Below, piece after piece: positions 23,400-30,751 of a DNA stretch of 33,595 nt. Position 1 is the stretch's first letter, and the number at the start of each line of letters is the position of its first letter. The position numbers were made by a program, and so were the translations under genes. Source of the DNA: an uncultured Actinomycetes bacterium (GTDB lineage: Bacteria; Actinomycetota; Actinomycetes; Mycobacteriales; Mycobacteriaceae); assembly GCA_903884065.1 (NCBI GenBank), contig CAISDL010000044.1:1-33595 (forward strand). Direction: 5' to 3'. The notes under the pieces were generated by a model that was given only the letters and a program-made list of their open reading frames with translations, did no database searches and was not told the DNA's origin.

Positions 23400-24224
23400 T
23401 CATGACTCCTGCGCGTACAGCGCCGGCAGGAATGACGCCAGGTGGGTCATCTCCTGCGAGCAGTGCACAAGCAGTGCCCGTGCGTCATGGTCGCCGAGTC
23501 CGACGAGTCGCTTGGCTGCAGGAACCACCGCGCGCAGTCGCGCCGCGCGTGCCGCGATGTTGGGGCCGCCGATCCAGAAGCGTGAGCGCATGACACTGCC
23601 CCCGGGAACGGCTGCGACGTGGTGGACGAGGTAGCCGACGTCGATCGGCAGATCGACGAGACCGATGCGGGCACAGACCGCTGTCGCGTCCACGCCGATG
23701 GCCACGGTCGCATCGACGAGACCGAGGCCTTCGGGCCGTCGGAACTGGATGGCGCCGCGGAACATGGCGCTGCCGAGGTACTCGTCGACTTCGGAGGTGT
23801 GCCCGACGTAGCGGGATCGTCCGGTGGTTCCGGCGGTCGGCGGCGCTGCCCACTGGGCGTGCACGTGGGCGCGTGGGTGCCAGAGTTTATAGCGCTCGGG
23901 GCTGTCGCTGTGCCAGCCGAACCACCAGTCGATCATCGCGGGAGTGACGTCCGGCATCTCGGTGACGAGATTGACGTGGATCGCGCACGAGGAGGTCACG
24001 GTGAAGCCGTTCTGCACCTCGGCATCGACGATCGAGGCGATTGCCTCCGGCATCGCGGGAAGCAGTGCCTCCGCCATCGGGCTGTTGGCCACCGCGCGGT
24101 GCGCGTCGGCGGAGATGTCGGCCATGTCGGGATTCCAGAACCGTGCGTACGGCAGGCTGGCGAGTTCGCGCTTGGACCAGCCGAGCCGACGGCCCGAAAT
24201 CGTTTTGGGCGCAGGCAGTTTCAT
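23400..24224 (-). CDS. PhlG-like (2,4-diacetylphloroglucinol hydrolase family) C-C hydrolase
   Basis: A 274-residue protein matching the DAPG hydrolase family, zinc enzymes that cleave a C-C bond to release an acyl group from an acylated phenolic ring. Key motifs are WWFGWHSDSPERYKLWHPRAH, with a ligand histidine, a downstream acidic EVDEYLG, YLVHHVAAVPGG with another histidine, and the C-terminal HCSQEMTHLASFLP, whose H-x-x-x-E matches the last two zinc ligands of PhlG. All expected ligand positions can be found, so activity is plausible. The ATG at 24224 overlaps the TGA of the FAD oxidase gene (ATGA), making it the third gene of the TetR operon. The real substrate may be another acyl-phenol or beta-diketone; DAPG itself is only the best-known case. 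Confidence 0.78.
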   Translation of the reverse strand: MKLPAPKTISGRRLGWSKRELASLPYARFWNPDMADISADAHRAVANSPMAEALLPAMPEAIASIVDAEVQNGFTVTSSCAIHVNLVTEMPDVTPAMIDWWFGWHSDSPERYKLWHPRAHVHAQWAAPPTAGTTGRSRYVGHTSEVDEYLGSAMFRGAIQFRRPEGLGLVDATVAIGVDATAVCARIGLVDLPIDVGYLVHHVAAVPGGSVMRSRFWIGGPNIAARAARLRAVVPAAKRLVGLGDHDARALLVHCSQEMTHLASFLPALYAQES

Positions 24225-25579
24225 ACGGCTGCTGCTCCGATCCATCGATTGAAGCGGCCTTCGGGGTCATGCACGGCGCGTATCGCCTCGAGCCGGCTCT
24301 GCGCAGCCCCGGAGATCCCGCGGGAAGGGCGTCCGGGGTCGTCGGCGAACTGCACCCCGGTCGACAACGGCTCCATCGCTGCGGCGTTGTCGCGGGCCCA
24401 ACGGGTGGTGGCGGCGCCGTCGGCGCCGTCAAGCCAGCCGCCGTAGAAGGCCAGATATGTCCTGTCCTCCACCGTGTACGCCATGTCCGGGAGATCCTTC
24501 GTCGGCGCCCAATTCAGCCATAGAAAATGCGCGGGTGGCGCCGGCATGGTGTCGGCGATGCGCTGAATATGCGGCAGGAGTTCGTCGGCGCCCGCATGCG
24601 TCCAGAGGTTGTCGGTCTCCCAGTTGGCTTCCGGGTAGTGCTGCATCACACCCGAATACATCAGCGACATCGGCATGGGCAGCAGGGGGATTCGCAATCG
24701 GGCCCCCTTGGGCGCGCCGGCCGTGTACGCGGTGGCGGCTTTGGCTGCCGAACGGGAATCGGTCATGACAGTGGTGGCCAACTCGATGATCACCGGCGAC
24801 GTACCCGATCGTGGGCGCAGCGGCGGCGGGAACGAGGCGCTCCGCGAGATCACGAATTGCATCTCCACCTCGGGAGGAACACTCGGGCCTACCCGGTCCA
24901 TCCAGCGGACCAGGTCAGCGAGGCGCTCAACCGGGTACTTGATGATGGATGACCCGATGAATCGCGGTTTGGGGAAAATGCGTAGGTGGAATCGAACCAC
25001 CACACCGAAAAAGTCAGGACCTGAACCTCTTGCGGCCCAGAGCATATCGGCGTTCTCGGTCTCGCTGGCGTGGCGCAGCCCACCATCGGCATCGACATAG
25101 TCGATGGCGATGACATTGGAGCACGCGGGACCGAATGCCCGGCCGTTCCACCCGAAGCCGCCCTGAAGCAGGTAGCCGCCGATACACACGCCGCGGCAGT
25201 GGCCCACCGGGAAAAACAAGTCTCGCTTCATCAACTCGGCCAGCAGGACGCTGCCACCCATCCCCGGCTCAGCCGTGGCGGTCATCGCCGACTCGTCGAC
25301 GGAGAACGCCTTGAGACGAGACACATCGATGAGCACCCCTCCGTCGCGCACATGGTTACCCGACCAGCTATGACCACCGGAGCGCACACTGACCCGCTGT
25401 CCCGCAGCCTTCGCGGCCCGTACCGCGGCCACCACGTCCTCGATGGAGTCGGCCTGCACGATGCGGGCCGGGAAGCGATCGGGCACGTTCGTTCGCCACA
25501 GCGCGTCACGGCGTGCCGTCTCGTAATCCGGGTGACCCGGGGCCAGGGAACGCCCCGGCGACATCGGCGGCATCGCCAT
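24221..25579 (-). CDS. FAD-linked oxidase of the berberine bridge enzyme (BBE) type
   Basis: A 452-residue flavoprotein with an N-terminal FAD-binding domain (FAD_binding_4) and a C-terminal BBE segment (DPEGRFNRW near the end). The two residues that attach FAD covalently in bicovalent members are present: His in RSGGHSWSG and Cys in VGHCRGVCIGGYLLQGGFGWNGR. Such enzymes oxidise alcohols, sugars or form C-C bonds using O2. The ATG at 25579 has GAGGAGG about eight bases upstream; another ATG two codons on is less well placed. It follows the TetR gene by two bases and overlaps the PhlG-like gene by four, so the three form one operon. It may prepare or further process the substrate of the C-C hydrolase. 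Confidence 0.88.
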   Translation of the reverse strand: MAMPPMSPGRSLAPGHPDYETARRDALWRTNVPDRFPARIVQADSIEDVVAAVRAAKAAGQRVSVRSGGHSWSGNHVRDGGVLIDVSRLKAFSVDESAMTATAEPGMGGSVLLAELMKRDLFFPVGHCRGVCIGGYLLQGGFGWNGRAFGPACSNVIAIDYVDADGGLRHASETENADMLWAARGSGPDFFGVVVRFHLRIFPKPRFIGSSIIKYPVERLADLVRWMDRVGPSVPPEVEMQFVISRSASFPPPLRPRSGTSPVIIELATTVMTDSRSAAKAATAYTAGAPKGARLRIPLLPMPMSLMYSGVMQHYPEANWETDNLWTHAGADELLPHIQRIADTMPAPPAHFLWLNWAPTKDLPDMAYTVEDRTYLAFYGGWLDGADGAATTRWARDNAAAMEPLSTGVQFADDPGRPSRGISGAAQSRLEAIRAVHDPEGRFNRWIGAAAV

Positions 25580-25581
25580 GC

Positions 25582-26229
25582 TCAGACCTCCTCGACGGCA
25601 GACAGCGGCAAGGGGCGCCACTGCACGAACTCCATTGGCGCACTGGCTAATCGCCGCGCTGTAGCCTTGGCGACCCCCAGCAGTCCGAGCAGGTGTGCCA
25701 CGATCTGGGGAATGGCGTCGACCGTGAGTCGGCCGCGGTGGATATCCAGACAGGCGCCCAGGATCACCCCGGCGTAGATGGTGCAGGCAACCTGGAAGTC
25801 CGCGACGGAGAAGACTCCGCTATCCATGCCCCGGTGCAGATCGTTGTGCAGGTGGGCGCGCACACCGCCGCCGAACCTGTCGGCCGGAAGCCCGGAGTCG
25901 AAGAGCAGGCGTCCGAGATCGGGCCGGTGCGCCAGCAGCAAGAGCGTCTGTCTGGCCGATCGTGCGACGACCTCGGCCCCGTCCGCAGCACCCGCTGTGA
26001 CGGCTGTGAGCACTCGGGCGTGTTCGGCGAGGATGAGTGCGCCGACGGCGTCGATGGCGTCGGGCAGGGAGTCGAAGTAGTTGTAGAACGTGCCCTGCGC
26101 CACTCCGCACCGGTTGACGACCTGCGGCACCGTGACAACGGCGACGTTCGGATCGATCAGTAACTCCTGAACCGCCACCAACAGGGCATCGCGGGTGCGC
26201 GTCCTCTTCGTCGGCGCCGGTGTTGCCAC
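25582..26229 (-). CDS. TetR-family transcriptional regulator
   Basis: A 215-residue repressor-type protein. The N-terminal helix-turn-helix is clear: VTVPQVVNRCGVAQGTFYNYFDSLPDAIDAVG (about 33-64), with the family's TFYNYF recognition-helix signature. The remaining helices form the variable ligand-binding and dimerisation domain. The GTG at 26229 has GGAG close upstream. It heads an operon with the FAD oxidase and the PhlG-like hydrolase, and a 19-bp inverted repeat sits about 20 bp before its start codon, so autoregulation and control of the two enzymes by their substrate is likely. Confidence 0.92.
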   Translation of the reverse strand: MATPAPTKRTRTRDALLVAVQELLIDPNVAVVTVPQVVNRCGVAQGTFYNYFDSLPDAIDAVGALILAEHARVLTAVTAGAADGAEVVARSARQTLLLLAHRPDLGRLLFDSGLPADRFGGGVRAHLHNDLHRGMDSGVFSVADFQVACTIYAGVILGACLDIHRGRLTVDAIPQIVAHLLGLLGVAKATARRLASAPMEFVQWRPLPLSAVEEV

Positions 26230-26247
26230 GGCTCCAGCCTGGGCGCT

Positions 26248-26266
26248 AAATGACAGTTTGTCAATT
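26248..26266. promoter_or_regulatory. Probable operator of the TetR regulator
   Basis: AAATGACA (26248-26255) and TGTCAATT (26259-26266) are 8-bp arms with one mismatch around the 3-base centre GTT; the inner TGACA and TGTCA match perfectly. On the minus strand a TAGCGC -10-like hexamer (26243-26248) adjoins it, so the palindrome lies between -35 and -10 of the TetR operon. This is the usual arrangement for autorepression by TetR proteins. Confidence 0.6.
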
Positions 26267-26282
26267 GCTGACGACGGCGGGA

Positions 26283-26369
26283 TCAGTGGGTGCGCACGGA
26301 AACGAGCCGACCGACCGTTGCGAGAAACCCGATGAGGACATAGACGACCGGACGTTGATCAACACGCAC
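26283..26369 (-). CDS. Possible 28-residue membrane peptide
   Basis: In the gap between the STAS and TetR genes a short minus-strand frame starts at GTG 26369 and encodes RVDQRPVVYVLIGFLATVGR followed by LVSVRTH and a stop. The middle is a plausible single membrane helix. GGGGGAG lies about 12 bases before the GTG, further than ideal. It may be real, the tail of a lost gene, or chance. Confidence 0.22.
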   Translation of the reverse strand: MRVDQRPVVYVLIGFLATVGRLVSVRTH

Positions 26370-26410
26370 CGGCTTGCCGGCTCCCCCGCGGCCAAGATGC
26401 CGACGTCCGG

Positions 26411-26426
26411 TCCCGCTAGTGCGGGA
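26411..26426 (-). terminator. Short hairpin over the STAS stop codon
   Basis: TCCCGC and GCGGGA form a 6-bp stem with a 4-base loop that contains the TAG stop codon region of the STAS gene. There is no U-tract. It could end the STAS transcript before the TetR operon, but the stem is small. Confidence 0.3.
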
Positions 26427-26754
26427 AGGCGTCCTCGGAGGAGGCGTGGGTGGTGAGAATCGTGTCCAGGTTCATCGTTTCCAGGACGCTTGCGACGACC
26501 GTGGTGGGTGCCGCAAGCCGCAGATCGCCACCGGCGTTGCGCGCCGCTTTCAGTCCCGAGATCAACGCTCCGATCCCCGACGAGTCGATGGCCTCGACAC
26601 CGGAGAGATCGACCACCACGCGAGTCGCCCCCTTGGCCACGAGGTCCCCGAGTTGCACGCGCAGACGTTCAACGTCGGGGAAGTTGAGTCGACCCGCCGC
26701 TATGACAACAGTCGCACCGGAGGACGTCAGCTTCGTGCGAAACGGCGAAGGCAT
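26416..26754 (-). CDS. STAS-domain anti-anti-sigma factor (RsbV/SpoIIAA-like)
   Basis: A 112-residue single-domain protein. The core strand-helix pattern VVIAAGRLNFPDVERLRVQLGDLV, VVVDLSGVEAIDSSGIGALISGLKAARNAGG is the STAS fold. DSSG contains the serine that is phosphorylated by the partner anti-sigma kinase. In such circuits the unphosphorylated form binds the anti-sigma factor and frees a stress sigma factor. The start is taken as ATG 26754; a TTG six codons upstream is possible. No anti-sigma factor or sigma factor gene is beside it, but a PP2C phosphatase of the type that dephosphorylates these proteins lies 5 kb away at the end of the window. A palindrome separates it from the divergent LLM gene. 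Confidence 0.85.
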   Translation of the reverse strand: MPSPFRTKLTSSGATVVIAAGRLNFPDVERLRVQLGDLVAKGATRVVVDLSGVEAIDSSGIGALISGLKAARNAGGDLRLAAPTTVVASVLETMNLDTILTTHASSEDAFPH

Positions 26755-26818
26755 TCGGCTCGTGTTCCTCAATCTTGATCAAGCGATCATTCTCAGCAAA
26801 TAGCTTAAAACCATACGA

Positions 26819-26843
26819 GGTCGGATACAAACCGACCGGTCGG
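26819..26843. promoter_or_regulatory. Nested GGTCGG/CCGACC palindromes between the STAS and LLM genes
   Basis: CCGACCGGTCGG (26832-26843) is a perfect 12-bp palindrome. GGTCGG at 26819-26824 gives a second inverted pair with CCGACC at 26832-26837 across 7 bases. The element lies in the divergent gap, 25 bp before the LLM start and immediately before its -10. Perfect palindromes of this kind are typical dimeric-repressor sites, but no regulator is adjacent. Confidence 0.5.
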
Positions 26844-26855
26844 CTCCCCTGGTTG

Positions 26856-26861
26856 TAGCGT
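26856..26861 (+). promoter_or_regulatory. -10 element of a probable leaderless promoter (LLM gene)
   Basis: TAGCGT ends seven bases before the ATG at 26869, so transcription should begin at or next to the start codon. The GAGG between them could still help initiation if the start is slightly further up. Confidence 0.45.
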
Positions 26862-26868
26862 CGAGGCA

Positions 26869-27783
26869 ATGAAGCTCGGAATCTTCGGCGGCGCGGTCAA
26901 TGACGGAACCCTCAACGACATGGTGGTCGAGGCCGCGGCCGCCGAACGGGATGGTTTCGCCGCATACTGGGCGCCCAACATCTTCGGCCATGATGCATTG
27001 ACCGCGCTGGCGGTGGTGGGCACCCACGTGCCTCGCATCGAGTTGGGCACGGCGGTGGTGCCCACTTTTCCGCGCCACCCGCATGCCATCGCCCAGCAGA
27101 GCCACACGGTGGCAGCCGCATCGGGAAACCGCTTCACCTTGGGCATCGGTCTGAGCCACAAGATCGTCATCGAGAACATGTTCGGCTTGAGCTACGACAA
27201 ACCGGTTCGCCACCTGCGCGAGTATCTGAGCGTCCTGATGCCGCTGTCCCGCAACGAGTTCGCCAACTTCGACGGCGAGATGTACAAGGTCCACGCCGGA
27301 ATCAGTGCCAAAGGCTCCGCCGGTTTCGGCGTGGTGGTGGCCGCCCTGGGCGAACAGATGCTGCGCGTAACCGCGGCACTGGCCGACGGCACGCTCACCT
27401 GGTGCACGGGTCCGGTGACACTGGCGGGTCACACCATCCCGACGATCACCCGCGCCGCTGAGGAATTCGGCCGCCCGGCCCCCCGTGTCATCGCAGCCCT
27501 GCCCGTGTGCGTCACCGATGACACGACGGCTGCCGCAACGCGTGCGGCGGAGACGTTCGCCGCATACGGTGCGCTGCCCAGCTACCGCGCGATGCTCGAC
27601 CGCGAAGGTGTGGCGGGTCCGGCGGACATCGCCATCATCGGCAACGCGGACGAGGTACAGGAGCGCATCGCGGCCCTCGCCGGGATCGGTGTCACCGACT
27701 TCGCAGCAGTGGAATTCGGTGCGACGCCCGACGAGGTCGCCAACACCCGCGAGGCGCTCAAAGGCTTGCTGGTAGCGAAATAG
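26869..27783 (+). CDS. LLM-class F420-dependent oxidoreductase (TIGR03564-like)
   Basis: A 304-residue TIM-barrel oxidoreductase. The N-terminus MKLGIFGG, then AAYWAPNIFGHDALTALAVVG, RIELGTAVVPTFPRHPHAIAQQSHTVAAASGNRFTLGIGLSH and GFGVVVAALGEQMLRVTAALADGTLTW follow the pattern of the mycobacterial F420-dependent subfamily described as TIGR03564. The GLSHK phosphate-binding segment is intact. The substrate is unknown. It is transcribed alone from a probably leaderless promoter downstream of a palindrome, divergent from the STAS gene. It is not closely similar to the LLM protein at 7977-8870. Confidence 0.9.
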   Translation: MKLGIFGGAVNDGTLNDMVVEAAAAERDGFAAYWAPNIFGHDALTALAVVGTHVPRIELGTAVVPTFPRHPHAIAQQSHTVAAASGNRFTLGIGLSHKIVIENMFGLSYDKPVRHLREYLSVLMPLSRNEFANFDGEMYKVHAGISAKGSAGFGVVVAALGEQMLRVTAALADGTLTWCTGPVTLAGHTIPTITRAAEEFGRPAPRVIAALPVCVTDDTTAAATRAAETFAAYGALPSYRAMLDREGVAGPADIAIIGNADEVQERIAALAGIGVTDFAAVEFGATPDEVANTREALKGLLVAK

Positions 27784-27806
27784 GCACCCGCCAGGCGGTT
27801 AGGGCG

Positions 27807-28538
27807 ATGCACACCGTCCACGTCGCGTTAGCCGCCGGGGCGATCGGCGTGGGGTTCACATTCGCCGCCACTCCGACGGCCGCGGCCGTTCCCGCACCGA
27901 CCGACACCACGTCCTGTTCGGGCCCCGAACTCGACACCTGCCACCTCATCGAACAGATGCCCGAGTTCGCCGCGATCGGCGAGCGGATGGTGACCGATTA
28001 CCTGACCCGGGTCGGCGTTGCCGCCGATTCACTACCCACGCTGACCTTCATCCCGTCCGGACGGACCGCCGCCAGCAAGTGCGTTGATATCCGCGGGCGC
28101 GAGATCCAAGACGACCGTTCCAACAACTACTGCCCCACCGACAACACCGTGTACATCGGGCAGAACATCCTGTGGGATTCCTACCGGCAATACGGGGCGG
28201 CGGGACCGATGTCCGGACTCGCACACGAATACGGGCACTTCCTGCAGTCGGCCATGGGTGTACCGAACCCGCGAAGTGCGAACGAGACCATCCGGCACGA
28301 AAATCAAGCCGATTGCATCTCAGGCACTTTCATGGCCTTCCTCCACCACCGCGGTAGCGCCGACTCCGCGGACGATGTCGACAGCGTCGAGCGGTATCTG
28401 ACGGCCACCGCCTCCGTTGACGCACCCGGACGTGACCACGGCACCGCCCGGGAACGCATCGACTCCTTCACGGAGGGCTACACCGGCGGACTGCCGGGGT
28501 GCAGCCAGTTCTTCCCCGCGACTCCACTGAGCAGGTAG
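27807..28538 (+). CDS. Secreted neutral zinc metallopeptidase
   Basis: A 243-residue exported protein. A signal peptide (about 1-27, ending near PTAAA) precedes the peptidase domain. The zinc motif HEYGHFLQ (HExxH at 140-144) is followed by the third ligand Glu165 in ENQADCISG, as in the YpfJ-type putative neutral zinc metallopeptidases. Several cysteines (Cys37, 45, 92, 109, 170 and one near the C-terminus) could form disulfides after export. The ATG at 27807 follows the LLM stop by 23 bp, with AGGG very close upstream. The domain is complete; substrates are unknown. Confidence 0.88.
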   Translation: MHTVHVALAAGAIGVGFTFAATPTAAAVPAPTDTTSCSGPELDTCHLIEQMPEFAAIGERMVTDYLTRVGVAADSLPTLTFIPSGRTAASKCVDIRGREIQDDRSNNYCPTDNTVYIGQNILWDSYRQYGAAGPMSGLAHEYGHFLQSAMGVPNPRSANETIRHENQADCISGTFMAFLHHRGSADSADDVDSVERYLTATASVDAPGRDHGTARERIDSFTEGYTGGLPGCSQFFPATPLSR

Positions 28539-28555
28539 CCCGACCGCAGTACCTG

Positions 28556-28561
28556 TAGTGT
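28556..28561 (+). promoter_or_regulatory. Candidate -10 element for the Anbu gene
   Basis: TAGTGT fits TANNNT and lies 43 bases before the ATG at 28605. It follows directly after the metallopeptidase gene, so the Anbu gene probably has its own promoter. Confidence 0.35.
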
Positions 28562-28604
28562 CGAAAACACGAACGGGGAATCGATTGCACTTCAAGCCCA
28601 TCAC

Positions 28605-29321
28605 ATGACGTATTGCATCGGCGTATTGCTCGACGAGGGGCTGATCTTCGCCTCGGACTCCCGCACGAACGCCGGCATGGACAGCGTCGCCAAGTTCTGC
28701 AAGATGACGGTCTTCGAACGTCCCGGCGACCGCGTCATCGTCCTCTTGAGTTCGGGGAGCCTGGCGGGGACCCAGGCCGTGATCAGCATCCTGACCCAAC
28801 GCTGCGCCGACGGCGACACGCCCACAAACCTTTTCGGTGCAAGGACGATGTTCGACGTTCTGGTTCTGGTTACCGATGCGATGCGGGACATCGAGAACCG
28901 CGACGCCGATTATCTGGAGGCATTCAACGCCTCATTCATCGTCGGCGGGCAGATCGACGGCGAGCCGATGCGATTGTTCCGGACCTATGCCGAGGGGAAT
29001 TTCATCGAAGCGGGAACCGACACGAACTTCTTTCAGACCGGCGAGACCAAGTACGGCAAACCCATCCTCGACCGCGTTCTCACCCAGCAGACGCCCCTCG
29101 CCGAAGCGACGAAATGCGTTCTGGTGTCGTTTGATTCAACCATGCGCAGTAATCTCTCAGTGGGCATGCCGATCGATCTGGTGTGCTACGAACGCGACGG
29201 CCTCGAGGTGAAGTCCCGGCGGCGATTCGATGTCGGTGACCCGTATTTCACTGCGCTCAGCCATGACTGGAGCGAAGGCACCCGACAGGTCTTCCGTGAG
29301 CTCCCCGAGTTGAGCTGGTGA
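28605..29321 (+). CDS. anbu: Anbu, proteasome-type (HslV-like) peptidase
   Basis: A 238-residue Ntn-hydrolase related to proteasome beta subunits. After removal of Met1 the N-terminal Thr becomes the nucleophile. With that numbering Asp17 (FASDSRTNAG) and Lys32 (KFCKMTVF) occupy the other catalytic positions, and SSGSLAGTQAV matches the serine/glycine loop that completes the site. FIVGGQIDGEPMRLFRTYAEGNFIEA and YGKPILDRV are Anbu hallmarks. Anbu forms self-assembling particles of unclear function. It is usually encoded with a transglutaminase-like protein, an alpha-E protein and a circularly permuted ATP-grasp protein. Here only the transglutaminase-like gene is nearby, separated by a broken gene. 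No strong ribosome-binding site is seen before ATG 28605. Confidence 0.9.
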   Translation: MTYCIGVLLDEGLIFASDSRTNAGMDSVAKFCKMTVFERPGDRVIVLLSSGSLAGTQAVISILTQRCADGDTPTNLFGARTMFDVLVLVTDAMRDIENRDADYLEAFNASFIVGGQIDGEPMRLFRTYAEGNFIEAGTDTNFFQTGETKYGKPILDRVLTQQTPLAEATKCVLVSFDSTMRSNLSVGMPIDLVCYERDGLEVKSRRRFDVGDPYFTALSHDWSEGTRQVFRELPELSW

Positions 29322-29336
29322 GAGAGCGCCGCGGCG

Positions 29337-29820
29337 ATGGACACCGTCATCATCAGCTGTGAACACGGCGGCAACCGGATACCGGCGGCCTACCGAGACC
29401 TGTTCCGAGGAGAACGGGACCTCCTGAACAGGGTGGCCCCGTGACGCACGTGTCGTCGCACACCTTCACCCCAGAACTGAACGGCACGCTCCGATCCGCC
29501 GACGTCGGGTTGCTGTACGACCCGGCGCGGGGCGCGGAGAGCGAGTTGTGCGCCCGGTGAAGAAGTCGCTCGCAGTGTGCGCACCCGAACTGCGGGTACG
29601 CCGCAATTATCCTTACAACGGCAACGCGGACGGGTTGACCGCGCACTTGCGCAAACGGTTCGCGCAAAGCACCTACGTCGGGATCGAACTGGAGATCAAC
29701 CAGGGCATCGTCTCGGCCGGGGCCCGGCGTTGGACGGCCCTGCGACGCGTTCTGATCGAGTCGTTCCGCGCGGCATCTGCCCCATCGCATACCCAACTGA
29801 CGGATACCGGAGAGCAATAA
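29337..29820 (+). pseudogene. Broken N-formylglutamate amidohydrolase family gene
   Basis: Three pieces of one protein lie in three frames. Piece 1 (29337-29444) encodes MDTVIISCEHGGNRIPAAYR and stops after 35 codons. Piece 2 (about 29441-29560) encodes THVSSHTFTPELNGTLRSAD and VGLLYDPARGAESELCAR, then TGA. Piece 3 (29548-29820) encodes LAVCAPELRVRRNYPYNGNA, then DGLTAHLRKRF and YVGIELEINQ to the normal end. Pieces 2 and 3 would join if one G were restored in CGGTGAAG. Between pieces 1 and 2 a block of perhaps 80-100 codons, including the central part of the family's active site, is gone. The EHGG and SSHTFTP motifs show the family. The gene starts 15 bp after Anbu and its last codon overlaps the next ATG, so it was once part of the operon. 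Confidence 0.85.
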
Positions 29821-30632
29821 TGCGCATTCACGTCGGCTTCGAGATGGTCTACGACTGCCCACAGCCCACCCCGATGATCTTCAACCTCAACGTGCACTTC
29901 ACCCGGGTCTCCGACCTCATAGGCCGCGACGACCTGCTCTTCGACCCTCCTGTTCCGGTGGATGCCTATCGCGACGGCTTCGGCAACTGGTGCACCCGCA
30001 TCGTCGCTCCGGAGGGCCGCATCCGCGTCACAGCGAACGCCGTCGTCAACGACACCGGACTGCCCGACCGCATCGTCCCTGATGCACAACAGATTCCGGT
30101 CCAGGACCTACCCGTCGACACGCTTGTCTATCTGCTCGGCAGCCGGTACTGCGAAACCGATCGGCTGTCGGAGACCGCGTGGGAACTCTTCGAACACGCG
30201 CCGGCGGGTTGGGGGCGGGTTCAGGCCATCTGTGACTTCGTCCACGACCATGTCACCTTCGGATACCAGTACGCCCGGGTGACACAGACAGCCCTGGAAA
30301 CCTTCGAGAAGCGGACCGGTGTCTGTCGCGACTTCAACCACCTCGCCGTCGCATTCTGCCGTTGCATGAACATCCCGGCCCGTTACTGCACCGGGTACCT
30401 CGGCGAGATCGGCATGCCGCCCCCCTACGGCCCGATGGACTTCGCGGCCTGGTTCGAGGTTTTTCTGGGCGGGCAATGGCACACGTTCGACGCTCGGAAC
30501 AACATCCCGCGCATCGGGAGAGTCCTGATCGCCCGGGGCCGCGACGCCGCCGATGTCGCCCTCAGCAGCGCCTTCGGCGCCAACACATTAACCAGTTTCA
30601 CGGTCCGCACCGACGAGGTGCCGGCAGGATGA
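29820..30632 (+). CDS. Transglutaminase-like protein of the Anbu-associated type
   Basis: A 270-residue protein with an N-terminal beta domain (about 1-115, MRIHVGFEMVYDCPQPTPMIFNL) and a transglutaminase-like papain-fold domain. The nucleophilic Cys is in KRTGVCRDFNHLAVAFCRCMNIPARYC and the Asp in WHTFDARNN. The His that normally precedes the AW(F/A)E segment is not seen: the sequence reads MDFAAWFEVF. The protein may therefore be non-catalytic, or the subfamily may use another residue. Its ATG overlaps the TAA of the broken amidohydrolase gene by one base. Genes of this type are usual neighbours of Anbu, which supports a common role. Translation may be affected by premature stops in the upstream pseudogene. 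The frame is open further up only because of piece overlap. Confidence 0.85.
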   Translation: MRIHVGFEMVYDCPQPTPMIFNLNVHFTRVSDLIGRDDLLFDPPVPVDAYRDGFGNWCTRIVAPEGRIRVTANAVVNDTGLPDRIVPDAQQIPVQDLPVDTLVYLLGSRYCETDRLSETAWELFEHAPAGWGRVQAICDFVHDHVTFGYQYARVTQTALETFEKRTGVCRDFNHLAVAFCRCMNIPARYCTGYLGEIGMPPPYGPMDFAAWFEVFLGGQWHTFDARNNIPRIGRVLIARGRDAADVALSSAFGANTLTSFTVRTDEVPAG

Positions 30633-30751
30633 GCCGGCCATCGGCTCAATCAAAGGTCATATGCGCCCGGGATGGGAGATACCGGGATGACACCCGCACG
30701 GAACCGGCCAGATATCGCAGTGGCGGGCCGAGCCTCCGGGGTGCGCCCGAA

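Noticed and set aside
26755..26868. SigF-type promoter for the STAS gene
   Set aside because: A GTTT is present with about 16 bases to GGTTTT, but the -10 differs from GGGTAT at two positions, which is too weak to list.
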